From Methylophilus sp. 42 (lineage in GTDB: Bacteria > Pseudomonadota > Gammaproteobacteria > Burkholderiales > Methylophilaceae), in the NCBI RefSeq assembly GCF_000384155.1, contig NZ_KB913031.1, forward strand, positions 372,001 through 436,000: a stretch of 64,000 bases of DNA, read 5' to 3'. Below are positions 1 through 9,190 of the stretch, one piece after another; the stretch's first letter is position 1; each line of letters opens with the position of its first letter. Both the position numbers and the translations under genes were made by a program. A model generated the notes under the pieces. It did not search any database. It was given only the letters and a program-made list of their open reading frames with translations, and was not told the DNA's origin.

Positions 1-105
1 GCAAGCAACGCTCAGCGGCAGGGTAATACTGGTCAAGCACCGGGCCTTGATCAGCCGCCTGTGCTTAAGCTGTACCTGCGAGATGCTCAGGCGGCCGCTC
101 TATGA
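1..105 (+). CDS. C-terminal end of an upstream pilus/secretion-operon protein (partial)
   Basis: Only the last 34 codons are present. They read in frame from base 1 to a TGA at 103-105 and end in ...LRDAQAAAL. The stop overlaps the ATG of the next gene in an ATGA arrangement, so the two are translated as one operon. The visible tail is too short for family assignment. From its neighbours (membrane-anchored 211-aa protein, two prepilin-like proteins) it is probably a component of a type IV pilus-like or type II secretion-like apparatus, but that is inference. Confidence 0.6.
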   Translation, partial: ASNAQRQGNTGQAPGLDQPPVLKLYLRDAQAAAL

Positions 106-737
106 AAGCAAAAGGCTATTGGTCTGCTTTACGTCCAATTTTGCTCGGTTGGTTGATCGCGTTATGCCTGATCACTGTCGCGCTGGCAGTCGTGTTGCAT
201 GAGCAATGGAAGGCTGAAGATGCGTTGAGCCAGGCCAGAAATCAATTGCAGCAACAACAGCAACAGAGTGCGCTTCTGGCTAGTTACCAGCCTGATGTGC
301 ATTATTTCCTTGCGCATCGTGCAGGCTGGCAGAAATTTGGTTTAATGCGGTCGCCTGATTTCGATCATTGGGATCGCACTTTGATCGCCATGCAGCAGCA
401 ATTTACGTTGCCGCATGTTGCGTATGAGATACAGCCTACCGTGTCTTGCACGGCGGTCACCTGTCGTTCGCAATGGCCGACCAGCCAGCCACCAGCGTCG
501 AACTTCACGGCGACGGCTATACAGCTCAATTGGTCCGTATCTCATGAGTCTACCGTCATCGACTGGTTGCAACAGCTTGAGCATGCTTATGCAGGTTTGT
601 TGCTGGTGCGTCACTGCGGCTGGGCATTGGCTGAAGGCGCCGAGGTGATTACTGCGCAGTGCGATCTGGTGTTATTTAACTTCCCCAATGTGTTACCCAA
701 TGAGCTGATTGACGTGCAAGGGGAGGCGCAATCATGA
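102..737 (+). CDS. Membrane-anchored pilus/secretion-system accessory protein, PilO/GspM-like architecture
   Basis: A 211-aa protein with a short cytoplasmic N-terminus, one membrane segment at about residues 12-33, a glutamine-rich stretch that probably forms a coiled coil (about 37-56), and a periplasmic domain. Four cysteines in the periplasmic part (CTAVTC, then HCGW and QCDL) could form disulfides. The layout is that of inner-membrane alignment proteins such as PilO or GspM, though I recognise no family signature. It starts inside the stop codon of the preceding gene, and its own stop overlaps the next start, so it sits in a tightly coupled operon with two prepilin-like genes. Its role in the same pilus or pseudopilus is inferred from position. 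Confidence 0.6.
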   Translation: MKAKGYWSALRPILLGWLIALCLITVALAVVLHEQWKAEDALSQARNQLQQQQQQSALLASYQPDVHYFLAHRAGWQKFGLMRSPDFDHWDRTLIAMQQQFTLPHVAYEIQPTVSCTAVTCRSQWPTSQPPASNFTATAIQLNWSVSHESTVIDWLQQLEHAYAGLLLVRHCGWALAEGAEVITAQCDLVLFNFPNVLPNELIDVQGEAQS

Positions 738-1930
738 TGCCTCATCATGTTGAGCGAGGTGTGCAAACAGGCGTTGCGATCTGGGTCGTGTTGCTATTGT
801 TATCTGGCATGGGCGGAGGGATGCTATATATGGCTCCAGGCACATATCCTGCCCGCCAGCGCGTAATGCAAAAAACCATGGCGTCACTCGCACTGGCGCA
901 GCAAGCCTTGCTGGCTTATGCGCAGCAGCCATTAGGCCTGACGCTGTGTGAGCTGAACTGCCCGCGGCCGGGCGATTTGCCCTGTCCAGACCGCAATAAT
1001 GATGGCATTGCTGAAACATCCTGCAGTAATACGTCACGTTTGGGACGGCTACCCTGGAAAACCTTAGGTGTGGGCGATATACGCGATGGCAGTGGCGAGC
1101 GTTTATGGTATGCCGTTTCCGAGCGCTATAAAAATAATCCGCGTCTGCGGCCATTGAATCTGGATACGACTGGCACTTGGAGTGTGGCTTCGTCAGAAGG
1201 GTTGATGTGGGATGCAACGCAAGGCAATGGTGTCGTGGCGGTGTTGATCGCGCCCATGCAGCCCCTGGTGCGTGAGGGTGGCTGGGTGCAGCAGCGTCAG
1301 GAGGCAACCACGGAGATTGCCAAGCACTATCTGGATATTAATAGCGCGGCTGATAACGCCAGTCCACAGGAGGGCACTTCGCGTGGTTTTGCCAGGGCAC
1401 CAGCCTCCATGCATTTTAACGATGTGGTTTGGCCAGTCACCTCGGGTCAAATGCATCAAGTGATGCAAAAGCAGGTGTTGGCAGAGGTGAAGCGAAGCCT
1501 GCGCTGTGTTGGCGTGCCATGTTTGAGCTACCCGATGGCTGCTGCAGTCAACGATAGCGGTTGCCTAGGCAGTCAGTCATTGAGCGCCGGGCAATGCCTC
1601 TCTACGGCGACCAGCATCGGTCGCTTGCCTTTGGATGTCAATGCTCACTGGCCATGGACAGTACAGCATGTGCTGGATGGCAATCAGCAACATCATTGGT
1701 TTCAGCAGAATGCATGGCGGGAGCAAGTGTTTTACCTACCAGGTCAGACACAAGCCAGCATCATTCTGGGCGGAGAGCGCTTACCAGGGCAGGTTCGTGA
1801 CAGCATCACGGATAAAGGACATCTGAACGTGTATCTGGAAGCGTCTACCTTGCTCGCGTTGCATATACAAGATGCCTCTACGCTCAACTTGCGGAGCAAT
1901 GACCTGCAAGATAAGGTGAGTCGGCCATGA
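734..1930 (+). CDS. Large prepilin-like/pseudopilin-associated protein
   Basis: A 398-aa protein with an N-terminal hydrophobic segment (about residues 13-33) and a long exported domain. The segment 'LPCPDRNNDGIAETSC' followed by 'RLGRLPWKTLGVGD' resembles the beta-strand region of large betaproteobacterial prepilin-like proteins, in which a DxNxDG calcium-type loop sits between cysteines. There is no canonical GFxxxE prepilin cleavage site, so it may be a membrane-anchored relative rather than a processed pilin. It overlaps the preceding stop by 4 bases and ends in an ATGA overlap with the next gene. It probably acts with that gene, which does have a prepilin leader. Confidence 0.55.
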   Translation: MMPHHVERGVQTGVAIWVVLLLLSGMGGGMLYMAPGTYPARQRVMQKTMASLALAQQALLAYAQQPLGLTLCELNCPRPGDLPCPDRNNDGIAETSCSNTSRLGRLPWKTLGVGDIRDGSGERLWYAVSERYKNNPRLRPLNLDTTGTWSVASSEGLMWDATQGNGVVAVLIAPMQPLVREGGWVQQRQEATTEIAKHYLDINSAADNASPQEGTSRGFARAPASMHFNDVVWPVTSGQMHQVMQKQVLAEVKRSLRCVGVPCLSYPMAAAVNDSGCLGSQSLSAGQCLSTATSIGRLPLDVNAHWPWTVQHVLDGNQQHHWFQQNAWREQVFYLPGQTQASIILGGERLPGQVRDSITDKGHLNVYLEASTLLALHIQDASTLNLRSNDLQDKVSRP

Positions 1931-2655
1931 GCCGGGCGCCGCATAACCGCCAAATCGACATCAGGGCCGCGATGTCAGGGTTTAGCTTACTGGAGATGGC
2001 GCTGGCATTGGTGATTTTAAGTTTAATGATGGGCTGGCTGATGACGCCATTACGGGTACAACATGGTTTGCAGAAATACCAGCAAACGGAGCAACGGCTG
2101 TATGTCGCGCAGCAGGCATTGATCGGTCACGCCATTATTTATCATTATTTGCCATGCCCGGATACTGACCAGCCGCCAGATGGCTGGGAAAATGTATCGG
2201 CGAATCAAAGTTGTGCGGGCGATGAGGGCTTACTACCCTGGTTGCAATTGGGGCTCGTTGCAACTGATGCCTGGGGGCGGTTTTTCCGTTACCGGGCGGA
2301 TAGTACGTTTACCCACCATGCGCAGTGGTTTTCGGTGTCTGCGGCAGAGAATGCCAGTAATATTCAAGTATCTGGCGACAATGGGCTCGTGACCAGTGCG
2401 CCCAGTCGTCCGGCAGCGATTGTCCTTTCGCATGGCGAAAACGGGCTGGGTGGCATACAATCGGTGTCTGGCGGGCAAGCGCATGCCATGGCAGCACCCA
2501 CGCATTCTGATGAGCTGGAAAACGCTGATGGCGACCTCGCTTTTGTCGATAAAGCGCAGCAGCAAGCGGCTGGTGCGGTGTTTGATGACCGTTTGGTCAT
2601 GTTGTCGCCCAAAGTATTGATACAGCAGATGGTGCAGGCGCAGCGCCTGCCTTGA
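1927..2655 (+). CDS. Prepilin-type N-methylation protein (type IV pilin-like/pseudopilin)
   Basis: A 242-aa protein carrying a clear class III leader: after an 18-residue basic leader comes G18|F19 in 'MSGFSLLEMALALVIL', with the conserved Glu at +5 (E23) and a hydrophobic helix. A prepilin peptidase would cut after G18 and methylate F19. The C-terminal domain again shows 'YLPCPDTDQPPDG' and 'SCAGDEGLLPWLQLGL', parallel to 'LPCPDRNNDG ... RLPWKTLG' in the gene before it. The two may therefore be paralogous subunits of one fibre. It starts within the stop codon of the preceding gene. Confidence 0.75.
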   Translation: MSRAPHNRQIDIRAAMSGFSLLEMALALVILSLMMGWLMTPLRVQHGLQKYQQTEQRLYVAQQALIGHAIIYHYLPCPDTDQPPDGWENVSANQSCAGDEGLLPWLQLGLVATDAWGRFFRYRADSTFTHHAQWFSVSAAENASNIQVSGDNGLVTSAPSRPAAIVLSHGENGLGGIQSVSGGQAHAMAAPTHSDELENADGDLAFVDKAQQQAAGAVFDDRLVMLSPKVLIQQMVQAQRLP

Positions 2656-2670
2656 ATAAACGGATTTTTC

Positions 2671-3417
2671 ATGCAAGACGATTTACTGTTACGTTACAGT
2701 CGGCACATTATGTTGCCTCAGGTTGAGTACGCTGGGCAGGAAACGCTCACGCAAAGCCATGCGCTGATTATCGGCGCCGGAGGTTTGGGTGCGCCAGTTG
2801 CTATGTACCTGGCTGCTGCTGGCGTGGGGACCTTAACCATTTGCGATTTTGACCACGTGGATTTAACCAACCTGCAACGCCAAATTATTCACACGACAGC
2901 GGCAGTCGGGCAGAACAAAGCCTTGTCCGCGCAGGCAACGATTGCCAGCTTGAATCCCGAGGTCAAAGTGAATGTCGAGACAACGCGGCTTAATGATGAC
3001 GCGCTTGCCGCGCGTGTTGTCGAAGCCGATATAGTGATTGACTGCTCGGATAATTTTGCCACACGCTACTTGCTGAACCAGTTTTGTTTTACCCACAAAA
3101 CACCACTCGTTTCGGGCGCGGCCATCCGTTTTGAGGGGCAGTTAAGCGTGTTTGATTTCCGGCATGACGAAAGCCCGTGTTACCACTGCCTGTATCCTGA
3201 TGTGGGTGATGATCAGGCCTTGCGTTGTGCCGATAACGGGGTGTTTGCACCGTTGGTCGGCATGATAGGCACTGCGCAGGCAGCGGAGGCGATCAAGGTG
3301 TTGCTTAATATTGGCCAAACCATGCAGGGCCGATTGCTGCTGCTGGATGCGCTATCTGCCGAGTGGCGCACCATCCGCTTGAAAAAAGACCCGTCTTGCA
3401 CGGTGTGCGCGCATTAG
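2671..3417 (+). CDS. moeB: Molybdopterin-synthase/sulfur-carrier adenylyltransferase (MoeB/ThiF family)
   Basis: A 248-aa E1-like enzyme. It adenylates the C-terminal Gly-Gly of small sulfur-carrier proteins (MoaD or ThiS) in molybdopterin or thiamin synthesis. The nucleotide-binding loop GAGGLG is at 36-41, DFDHVDLTNLQRQ at 59-71 contributes the Asp/Arg of the active site, and the structural zinc ligands are C170/C173 (CYHC) and C243/C246 (CTVC). There is no C-terminal rhodanese domain, so this is the short MoeB form. It lies 15 bp after the pilin operon and ends convergently, sharing 4 bases with the bfd-like gene. MoeB and ThiF cannot be separated by sequence alone. Confidence 0.88.
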   Translation: MQDDLLLRYSRHIMLPQVEYAGQETLTQSHALIIGAGGLGAPVAMYLAAAGVGTLTICDFDHVDLTNLQRQIIHTTAAVGQNKALSAQATIASLNPEVKVNVETTRLNDDALAARVVEADIVIDCSDNFATRYLLNQFCFTHKTPLVSGAAIRFEGQLSVFDFRHDESPCYHCLYPDVGDDQALRCADNGVFAPLVGMIGTAQAAEAIKVLLNIGQTMQGRLLLLDALSAEWRTIRLKKDPSCTVCAH

Positions 3418-3632
3418 GGTTTGGGCAGTTGTGTGAGGTGTTTGGCGTTGAGGGCATTCACCAGTTCGGTAATCTCCCATTCACAGCCGCCGCAACCGCT
3501 GAGTGCCCCCGAGTAGCGTGAAATGCCTTCAATATCTTTGCCCTGCGCGACCAGGTCAATAATCAGCCCGCGCGTCGTCCCGCTGCAACTGCACAGCACT
3601 TCTTTCGGGTTTTCTTCGTCGGCTTCAGGCAT
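3414..3632 (-). CDS. BFD-like [2Fe-2S]-binding protein
   Basis: A 72-aa protein with the Bfd/NifU-middle cysteine pattern: CSC near residue 14-16 and CGGC at about 47-50. These four cysteines bind a [2Fe-2S] cluster. In the bacterioferritin-associated ferredoxin family this domain passes electrons, for example to release iron from bacterioferritin. The gene is alone on its strand and overlaps the end of moeB by 4 bp. The acidic N-terminus (MPEADEENPKE) is unusual for Bfd. No bacterioferritin gene is in view, so the partner is unknown. Confidence 0.75.
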   Translation of the reverse strand: MPEADEENPKEVLCSCSGTTRGLIIDLVAQGKDIEGISRYSGALSGCGGCEWEITELVNALNAKHLTQLPKP

Positions 3633-3748
3633 CTTGCTATCCTCTAAAACATTATTTTAACGGCAGATGCCGGGCCTGTGTCAGACTTTGGCTTGCTGCT
3701 GGGCTCAAAGCCCGTTAGCATCGATAAACATCCAATCAGGAGCTGCTG

Positions 3749-4780
3749 ATGAATAAAGGCGTTCGATTATCTGAAAAATGGTTTAACCGCGCATTGTGGG
3801 CCGTTGCTTTTATCTTCGCCTGGTTTTTAACCGGTTTGGGTAAAAATATTATCGGCGACCTGCCGCGGGTAGAGACTGAGTACACCACCGAGCATTTTGT
3901 TAATGACCGTGCCATGGAGCCTTTGCGCACAGAGCTGAACGGCATTGTTCAGCAACGGCAACGATTGGCTGATCAACTGGAGCAAGCCAGTTTGCAGCTT
4001 ACGATTAGACAAAAAGACTATCAGGCTGCGCGCAGTACTTTCGATAATTGGGTAGCCACGCGAGACGTGACGCAGTTATCAACGCAGGATGATGAGTTGG
4101 TCAGGCGCACACAGCAATTGGATGCGCTGAAAGTGCAGGAGCGCAATGCTGAGAAGTCGGTAGAGCATATTCAGCAGAAGCAAACAAACCTATTTCAGCA
4201 TGAGGCGCAACTGCAAACGCAGATCAATGCCATGGAAGAGGTGGCACGTAAAAAATTCGACGAGGCCTACCAACACAAGGCGACGCGGGTATTTTTGTAT
4301 CGGCTGTTGCTGACGCTACCTTTGTTGGGGCTAGCTGCCTGGTTGTTTGTAAAGCAGCGCAAATCCCAGTACTGGCCTTTTGTATGGGGCTTTATTATCT
4401 TTGCATTGATGGCATTCTTCGTTGAACTGGTGCCGTATTTGCCAGATTATGGTGGTTATGTGCGCTATATGGTCGGTATTTTGCTAACCGTGGTGGGTGG
4501 CAGGTATGCCATTGCTGCCCTGCAGCGTTACCTGGCACAGCAGCAGTTGGCAGAGTCGCAACCTGAGTTTCAGCGCCGTGAAGAGTTGGGCTATGACACC
4601 GCACTAGAGCGTTTAGGCAAGAATATTTGCCCGGGTTGTGAGCGCCAGGTTGACCTGAAAAATGAGCACAACGACTTTTGTATGCACTGCGGTATTTGTT
4701 TGCACAATTACTGTGTGGGTTGTAATGCCAGAAAAAACGCCTTTGCCAAGTTTTGCCACAAGTGTGGCACCGTCGCCTGA
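3749..4780 (+). CDS. Integral membrane protein with coiled coil and C-terminal multi-cysteine zinc ribbon
   Basis: A 343-aa protein I cannot assign to a named family. In order: one membrane helix at about 12-31; a long, mostly helical, Gln/Arg-rich region (55-175) likely to form a coiled coil; three closely spaced membrane helices at about 182-201, 209-227 and 237-257; then a cysteine-rich tail with C294, C297, C311, C314, C317, C322, C325, C336 and C339. The tail looks like a double zinc ribbon ending in FCHKCGTVA. The topology puts the coiled coil and the zinc ribbon on opposite or adjacent sides of the membrane, depending on the helix count. A spaced SD (AGGAG) precedes the ATG. Function unknown. 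Confidence 0.7.
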   Translation: MNKGVRLSEKWFNRALWAVAFIFAWFLTGLGKNIIGDLPRVETEYTTEHFVNDRAMEPLRTELNGIVQQRQRLADQLEQASLQLTIRQKDYQAARSTFDNWVATRDVTQLSTQDDELVRRTQQLDALKVQERNAEKSVEHIQQKQTNLFQHEAQLQTQINAMEEVARKKFDEAYQHKATRVFLYRLLLTLPLLGLAAWLFVKQRKSQYWPFVWGFIIFALMAFFVELVPYLPDYGGYVRYMVGILLTVVGGRYAIAALQRYLAQQQLAESQPEFQRREELGYDTALERLGKNICPGCERQVDLKNEHNDFCMHCGICLHNYCVGCNARKNAFAKFCHKCGTVA

Positions 4781-4824
4781 TGATAGGCGAGATGCCACAT
4801 TGCAAAATGTTCAGGTTTAAGTGC

Positions 4825-7722
4825 TTAGCTGAGTTTATTTAATTGCGTTTGCAGTTTTTCTAAACTGGCACTGAACTCTGCCAGGCGGGCTTTTTCCTGC
4901 TCGACCACGGTTGCTGGCGCACGTGCAACAAAGCTTTCGTTGCCCAGTTTACTGTTGGCTTTGGTAATCTCGCCTTGTAAACGTGCAATTTCTTTACCTA
5001 AGCGCTCTTTTTCTGCGGCGACGTCAATTTCTACCTTGAGCATCAACTTGAAGTCACTTGCCAGCATGACCGGTGCATCGGCTTCTGGTAAGTCTGCAAC
5101 GATATCAACGTTTTCCAGTTTGGCCAGCGATTTGAGGTAGGGTGCCAAAGCAGCCAGTTGCTCTGCATCGCCGGCGGCAATCAATGGTACCTTGGCTGCG
5201 GGTGAGATGCTCATTTCGCCGCGCAAGCTGCGGCAAGCCTCAACCGCCGTTTTCAGCGTGGCCACCCAGGCTTCCGCCTGCTCATCAATTTTTTCCAGGT
5301 CCGCTTTCGGGTAAGCTTGCAGCATGATGCTGTCAGTGCCGCGTGACTTGTCTTTCAGCTCAGTCATCGGCGCGATGGTCTGCCAGATTTCTTCGGTAAT
5401 AAACGGAATAATCGGGTGCGCTAGGCGCAATATTGTTTCCAGCACGCGTAACAGCGTACGACGCGTTGCGCGTTGCTCGGCCTCGCTGCCGCCCTGGATT
5501 TGTACCTTGGCGATTTCCAGGTACCAGTCGCAATATTGGTCCCAGACAAACTCGTAAATGGCTTTGGCCGCGAGGTCGAAGCGGTAGTCATTAAAGGCGC
5601 GTTCAACTTCAGCTTCAGTGCGTTGCAGCAGTGAGACGATCCAGCGATCTGCCTGGCTGAACTTGCGGCCACCATCTTCGCAACTTTCCACGCCAAAACC
5701 ATTGTCCTGGCCTTCTGTGTTCATCAGCACAAAGCGGGTGGCATTCCACAGTTTGTTGCAGAAGTTGCGATAGCCTTCGCAGCGTTGCAGGTCAAATTTG
5801 ATGTCGCGGCCAGGTGAGGCCAGGCTGGCAAAGGTAAAGCGAAGCGCATCCGTGCCGTAAGCGGCGATGCCTTCCGGGAATTCCTTACGCGTGCGCTTCT
5901 CGATCTTCTCGGCATCTTTTGGATTCATCAGGCCGGTGGTGCGCTTTTTCAGTAGCGATTCCAGGTCAATGCCATCAATCAAATCGATCGGGTCCAGCAC
6001 ATTGCCTTTAGACTTGGACATTTTTTGGCCTTCGGCATCGCGGATCAGGCCATGCACGTAGACATGTTTGAACGGAATCTTGCCGGTGATGTGCTTGGTC
6101 ATCATCACCATACGCGCCACCCAGAAGAAGATAATGTCGAAACCGGTCACCAGCACCGACGATGGCAGGTATTGCTGCAAGGCCTGGTTCTGCGCATCAA
6201 GGGCTTCGTCGCCGGTCCAGTCCAGAGTAGAGAACGGCCACAGGGCAGAGGAATACCAGGTGTCCAGCACATCTGCGTCGCGTTTCAGGGCGCCTGTATA
6301 GCCATCTTTGGCCGCCAGCGATTGCGCTTCGGCTTCATCGTGCGCCACATAGGTTTTGCCGTCATCGCTATACCAGGCCGGGATTTGATGGCCCCACCAC
6401 AGCTGGCGAGAGATACACCAGTCCTGGATATTATTCAGCCACTGGTTGTAAGTGTTGACCCAGTTTTCCGGGTAAAACTTGATCTCACCGTTAGCCACTA
6501 CTTCGAGCGCTTTTTCGGTGATACTTTGACCATCCTCGCCTTTTTTGCTCATGGCCACAAACCACTGGTCAGTCAGCATGGGCTCAATGACCACGTTGGT
6601 GCGGTCGCCACGTGGCACTTTCAATTTGTGTTTTTCAACTTTGATCAAAAAGCCACCGGCTTCGAGGTCGGCAACCACTTGCTTACGTGCAGCAAAGCGC
6701 TCCAGCCCAATCAGGTTGGCGGGCAAGGCGATCGCGGTTTTGGCGCTACCGTCGGCAGCATACACTTCGGCGGCTGCGGGTACAAAGCCTTGCAGGTTGA
6801 GGATAATGATTTTGTCCAGGCCCTGGCGCTGGCCGACCATATTGTCGTTAAAGTCATGCGCAGGCGTCACTTTCACCACGCCGGTGCCAAATTCTTTGTC
6901 TACATAGTCATCGGCAATCACCGGGATTTCACGATTGCACAATGGCAGGATGACATTTTTGCCTATCAGGTGGCTGTAGCGATCATCTTCCGGGTTAACC
7001 ATTACGGCCACGTCACCCAGCATCGTTTCAGGGCGCGTTGTAGCGACAGTCAGTGCGCCTGAGCCATCCGCCAGCGGATAGCTGATGTGCCACATGGCGC
7101 CATCTTCTTCCTCTTGCACGACTTCGAGGTCGGACACGGCCGTGCCCAGTTTCACATCCCAGTTCACCAGACGCTTGCCACGGTAAATCAGGCCTTCGTT
7201 ATACAGGCGTACAAAGGTTTCGGTGACCACTTTGTTCAGGCCTGCATCCATGGTGAAGCGCTCACGGCTCCAGTCGGGCGAGGTACCTAAACGCCGCATT
7301 TGCTGAGTGATGGTGCCGCCAGAATACTCTTTCCATTCCCAGACTTTTTCCAGAAACTTTTCGCGGCCCAGATCGTGGCGGCTGACACCTTGGGCATCGA
7401 GTTGGCGCTCAACCACAATTTGCGTAGCAATGCCCGCGTGGTCTGTGCCTGGTTGCCACAAGGTATTGTCACCGCGCATGCGGTGGTAGCGGGTTAAGGC
7501 ATCCATAATGGTCTGGTTAAAGCCGTGGCCCATATGCAGGGTGCCAGTGACGTTAGGCGGCGGCAGCAAAATACAGAAGTTGTCTTGCACTTGCGGATTC
7601 ATGCCGGCGGCATAAAAGCCTTTGCCTTCCCAAAAGGCATACCATTGGCTTTCAATGGTTTTTGGGTCAAAGGATTTTGCGAGTTCGCGAGGAGTATTGG
7701 CGTTTGGGTTAGAAGTATTCAT
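4825..7722 (-). CDS. valS: Valyl-tRNA synthetase
   Basis: A 965-aa class Ia aminoacyl-tRNA synthetase that charges tRNA(Val). The HIGH-type ATP motif is HMGH at 63-66 and the second signature is KMSKS in '[14 protein letters not shown]'. The CP1 editing domain lies between them, including the '[15 protein letters not shown]' motif typical of hydrolysis of mischarged Thr-tRNA. The C-terminal tRNA-binding arm ends in a Lys/Glu-rich coiled coil (about the last 70 residues). Length and order fit the bacterial enzyme. It lies 63 bp downstream of the photolyase-like gene on the same strand, without obvious coupling. Confidence 0.97.
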   Translation of the reverse strand: MNTSNPNANTPRELAKSFDPKTIESQWYAFWEGKGFYAAGMNPQVQDNFCILLPPPNVTGTLHMGHGFNQTIMDALTRYHRMRGDNTLWQPGTDHAGIATQIVVERQLDAQGVSRHDLGREKFLEKVWEWKEYSGGTITQQMRRLGTSPDWSRERFTMDAGLNKVVTETFVRLYNEGLIYRGKRLVNWDVKLGTAVSDLEVVQEEEDGAMWHISYPLADGSGALTVATTRPETMLGDVAVMVNPEDDRYSHLIGKNVILPLCNREIPVIADDYVDKEFGTGVVKVTPAHDFNDNMVGQRQGLDKIIILNLQGFVPAAAEVYAADGSAKTAIALPANLIGLERFAARKQVVADLEAGGFLIKVEKHKLKVPRGDRTNVVIEPMLTDQWFVAMSKKGEDGQSITEKALEVVANGEIKFYPENWVNTYNQWLNNIQDWCISRQLWWGHQIPAWYSDDGKTYVAHDEAEAQSLAAKDGYTGALKRDADVLDTWYSSALWPFSTLDWTGDEALDAQNQALQQYLPSSVLVTGFDIIFFWVARMVMMTKHITGKIPFKHVYVHGLIRDAEGQKMSKSKGNVLDPIDLIDGIDLESLLKKRTTGLMNPKDAEKIEKRTRKEFPEGIAAYGTDALRFTFASLASPGRDIKFDLQRCEGYRNFCNKLWNATRFVLMNTEGQDNGFGVESCEDGGRKFSQADRWIVSLLQRTEAEVERAFNDYRFDLAAKAIYEFVWDQYCDWYLEIAKVQIQGGSEAEQRATRRTLLRVLETILRLAHPIIPFITEEIWQTIAPMTELKDKSRGTDSIMLQAYPKADLEKIDEQAEAWVATLKTAVEACRSLRGEMSISPAAKVPLIAAGDAEQLAALAPYLKSLAKLENVDIVADLPEADAPVMLASDFKLMLKVEIDVAAEKERLGKEIARLQGEITKANSKLGNESFVARAPATVVEQEKARLAEFSASLEKLQTQLNKLS

Positions 7723-7785
7723 GCGCGGGATTTTACCACAGGCGGGCAGGCCCGCAGCGCAGGTGCAGGCGCTAGTTTGCGTAAA

Positions 7786-9003
7786 CTAAGCTGTCAGTGT
7801 CGGCTCGACGGCTTTCCAGTAACGGCTAAAACGCATCAGTTGATGGTCGCTCAATGAAGTATCTGTCAAACCAGGCTCTGCGCGCCACTCAATATTCAGT
7901 TCGCCAGCAGCCTGCTTGAGCGCTTGTTGCGGGGTATCCTGGGTAAGGATGCGCCCTTGCGCACGCTGCGCCAATACTTGTCTGGTTTCTCCCAGCCACA
8001 CTTCTGCCCCTGGCATTTCAGCCAAACAATCCGCCATGAATTGTAGCCGCTTGAGTGGCCAGTGCTGGTATAGCGATGCATCAAATACAAACACGGCAGG
8101 CAAATGGAATGCATGCAGTGCGTGCGATGGTGACAGCATTTCATCATGGATCCACACTAGGCTGGCGACGCCTTTCGGTTCGGGTTCAGGCGGGTTCAGG
8201 TGGTGTGTGACCGGTTTATCAGCGGCCACGGCATCCGTAAACAGTTGTTGATGCAGTTGCTCATAACTGCCTTCAAACGGGCAGGCGACACGGCATTGCT
8301 TGCACCAGGGCTCCCCACCAAATTTGATCAGATTTTCTTTGTTAAACAGATAGGGTTTGTTGCTGAAACTGGAGGCAATCCATTGCCAGGACAGGTGGTT
8401 GGACGCGGTATCGCCATCCAGTAATTGGCTTTCAAACCAGTCTGCGGCTTGTCGCCAGTCTATTTTTAGCCAATGGACGACATAGGCTGCAAACCACATG
8501 CGTGCATGGTTGTGTACATAACCATGTTGCTGCAATTGACGCACAATTTCATCCATGCACACCAGCCCGGTAAAGCCCTGTGGAATAAAGTCTGGCATGG
8601 GTTTCTCACCTAAAGCCACTTTTGGTGACTCCATGGGCTGCATGATCGCTGCGCCAAACCGGTACCATACCTGGCGGAAATAATCGCGATAGCTGAGCTC
8701 CGCCGTCAGCTTGTGCGCACGTTTGCCAAAGCGGGTATGAATATCTGCCACGGTTTCCGGCAGCGACAGGCAGCCATGGCGCAAGTAGGGCGAGAGCCCT
8801 GTCACCGCGCCTGTGAGTTGATTGCGGCTACGCGCATAGCCTTCCGCATCCACGGCAGATAATTTCTGCAATGCAGCCGCGCGACCGCCTTGCCATGCCT
8901 GGGACAAGTCTGGCCCGGTGGCTTGCGGAAAACATTCGCTGATTTGTGCCAGCCGTTCGTAACGGTCAGAGGCAAGCGTTAGACGCGTAGGCGGTTGAGT
9001 CAT
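7786..9003 (-). CDS. Photolyase/cryptochrome-family flavoprotein with reversed (circularly permuted) domain order
   Basis: A 405-aa protein. The helical FAD/DNA-binding domain comes first (residues about 5-250): 'RNQLTGAVTGLSPYLRHGCLS', 'SYRDYFRQVWYRFG', 'HNHARMWFAAYVVHWLKIDW' and 'ASNHLSWQWIASSFSNKPYLFN' match the FAD-binding half of photolyases, including the Trp-rich region. After a proline-rich linker (about 270-278) comes 'SLVWIHDEMLSPSHAL ... AVFVFDASL', which resembles the Rossmann-like antenna domain that normally sits at the N-terminus. A CxxCxxxC cluster (C234, C237, C241) is present. I start at ATG 9003; an upstream in-frame TTG at 9042 is possible. Repair activity versus a light-sensing role cannot be told. 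Confidence 0.8.
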   Translation of the reverse strand: MTQPPTRLTLASDRYERLAQISECFPQATGPDLSQAWQGGRAAALQKLSAVDAEGYARSRNQLTGAVTGLSPYLRHGCLSLPETVADIHTRFGKRAHKLTAELSYRDYFRQVWYRFGAAIMQPMESPKVALGEKPMPDFIPQGFTGLVCMDEIVRQLQQHGYVHNHARMWFAAYVVHWLKIDWRQAADWFESQLLDGDTASNHLSWQWIASSFSNKPYLFNKENLIKFGGEPWCKQCRVACPFEGSYEQLHQQLFTDAVAADKPVTHHLNPPEPEPKGVASLVWIHDEMLSPSHALHAFHLPAVFVFDASLYQHWPLKRLQFMADCLAEMPGAEVWLGETRQVLAQRAQGRILTQDTPQQALKQAAGELNIEWRAEPGLTDTSLSDHQLMRFSRYWKAVEPTLTA

Positions 9004-9190
9004 TGCACCATTTTGACACAAGTAGTAATACCATGCCTTCAAATATTCATAGTTGCTCAGGGGCGGTTTATGCAGGCAGGATGCTGGTGGTGAGGCTTGG
9101 GCAGGCGGCTGCCTGACCGTGGACTGAATGCCACCGAGTACAATCCACTGATAGACAACACGACTTCTTACATTGGGCGCTTTCAGACAC

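Noticed and set aside
6025-7062. A 345-codon open frame on the plus strand opposite valS.
   Set aside because: It lies entirely inside valS, whose protein is unmistakable, has no ribosome-binding site and reads as low-complexity antisense sequence.
9004-9042. An upstream TTG start for the photolyase-like gene.
   Set aside because: It adds a Tyr-rich 13-residue leader (MKAWYYYLCQNGA) with no ribosome-binding site; ATG 9003 gives a plausible N-terminus.
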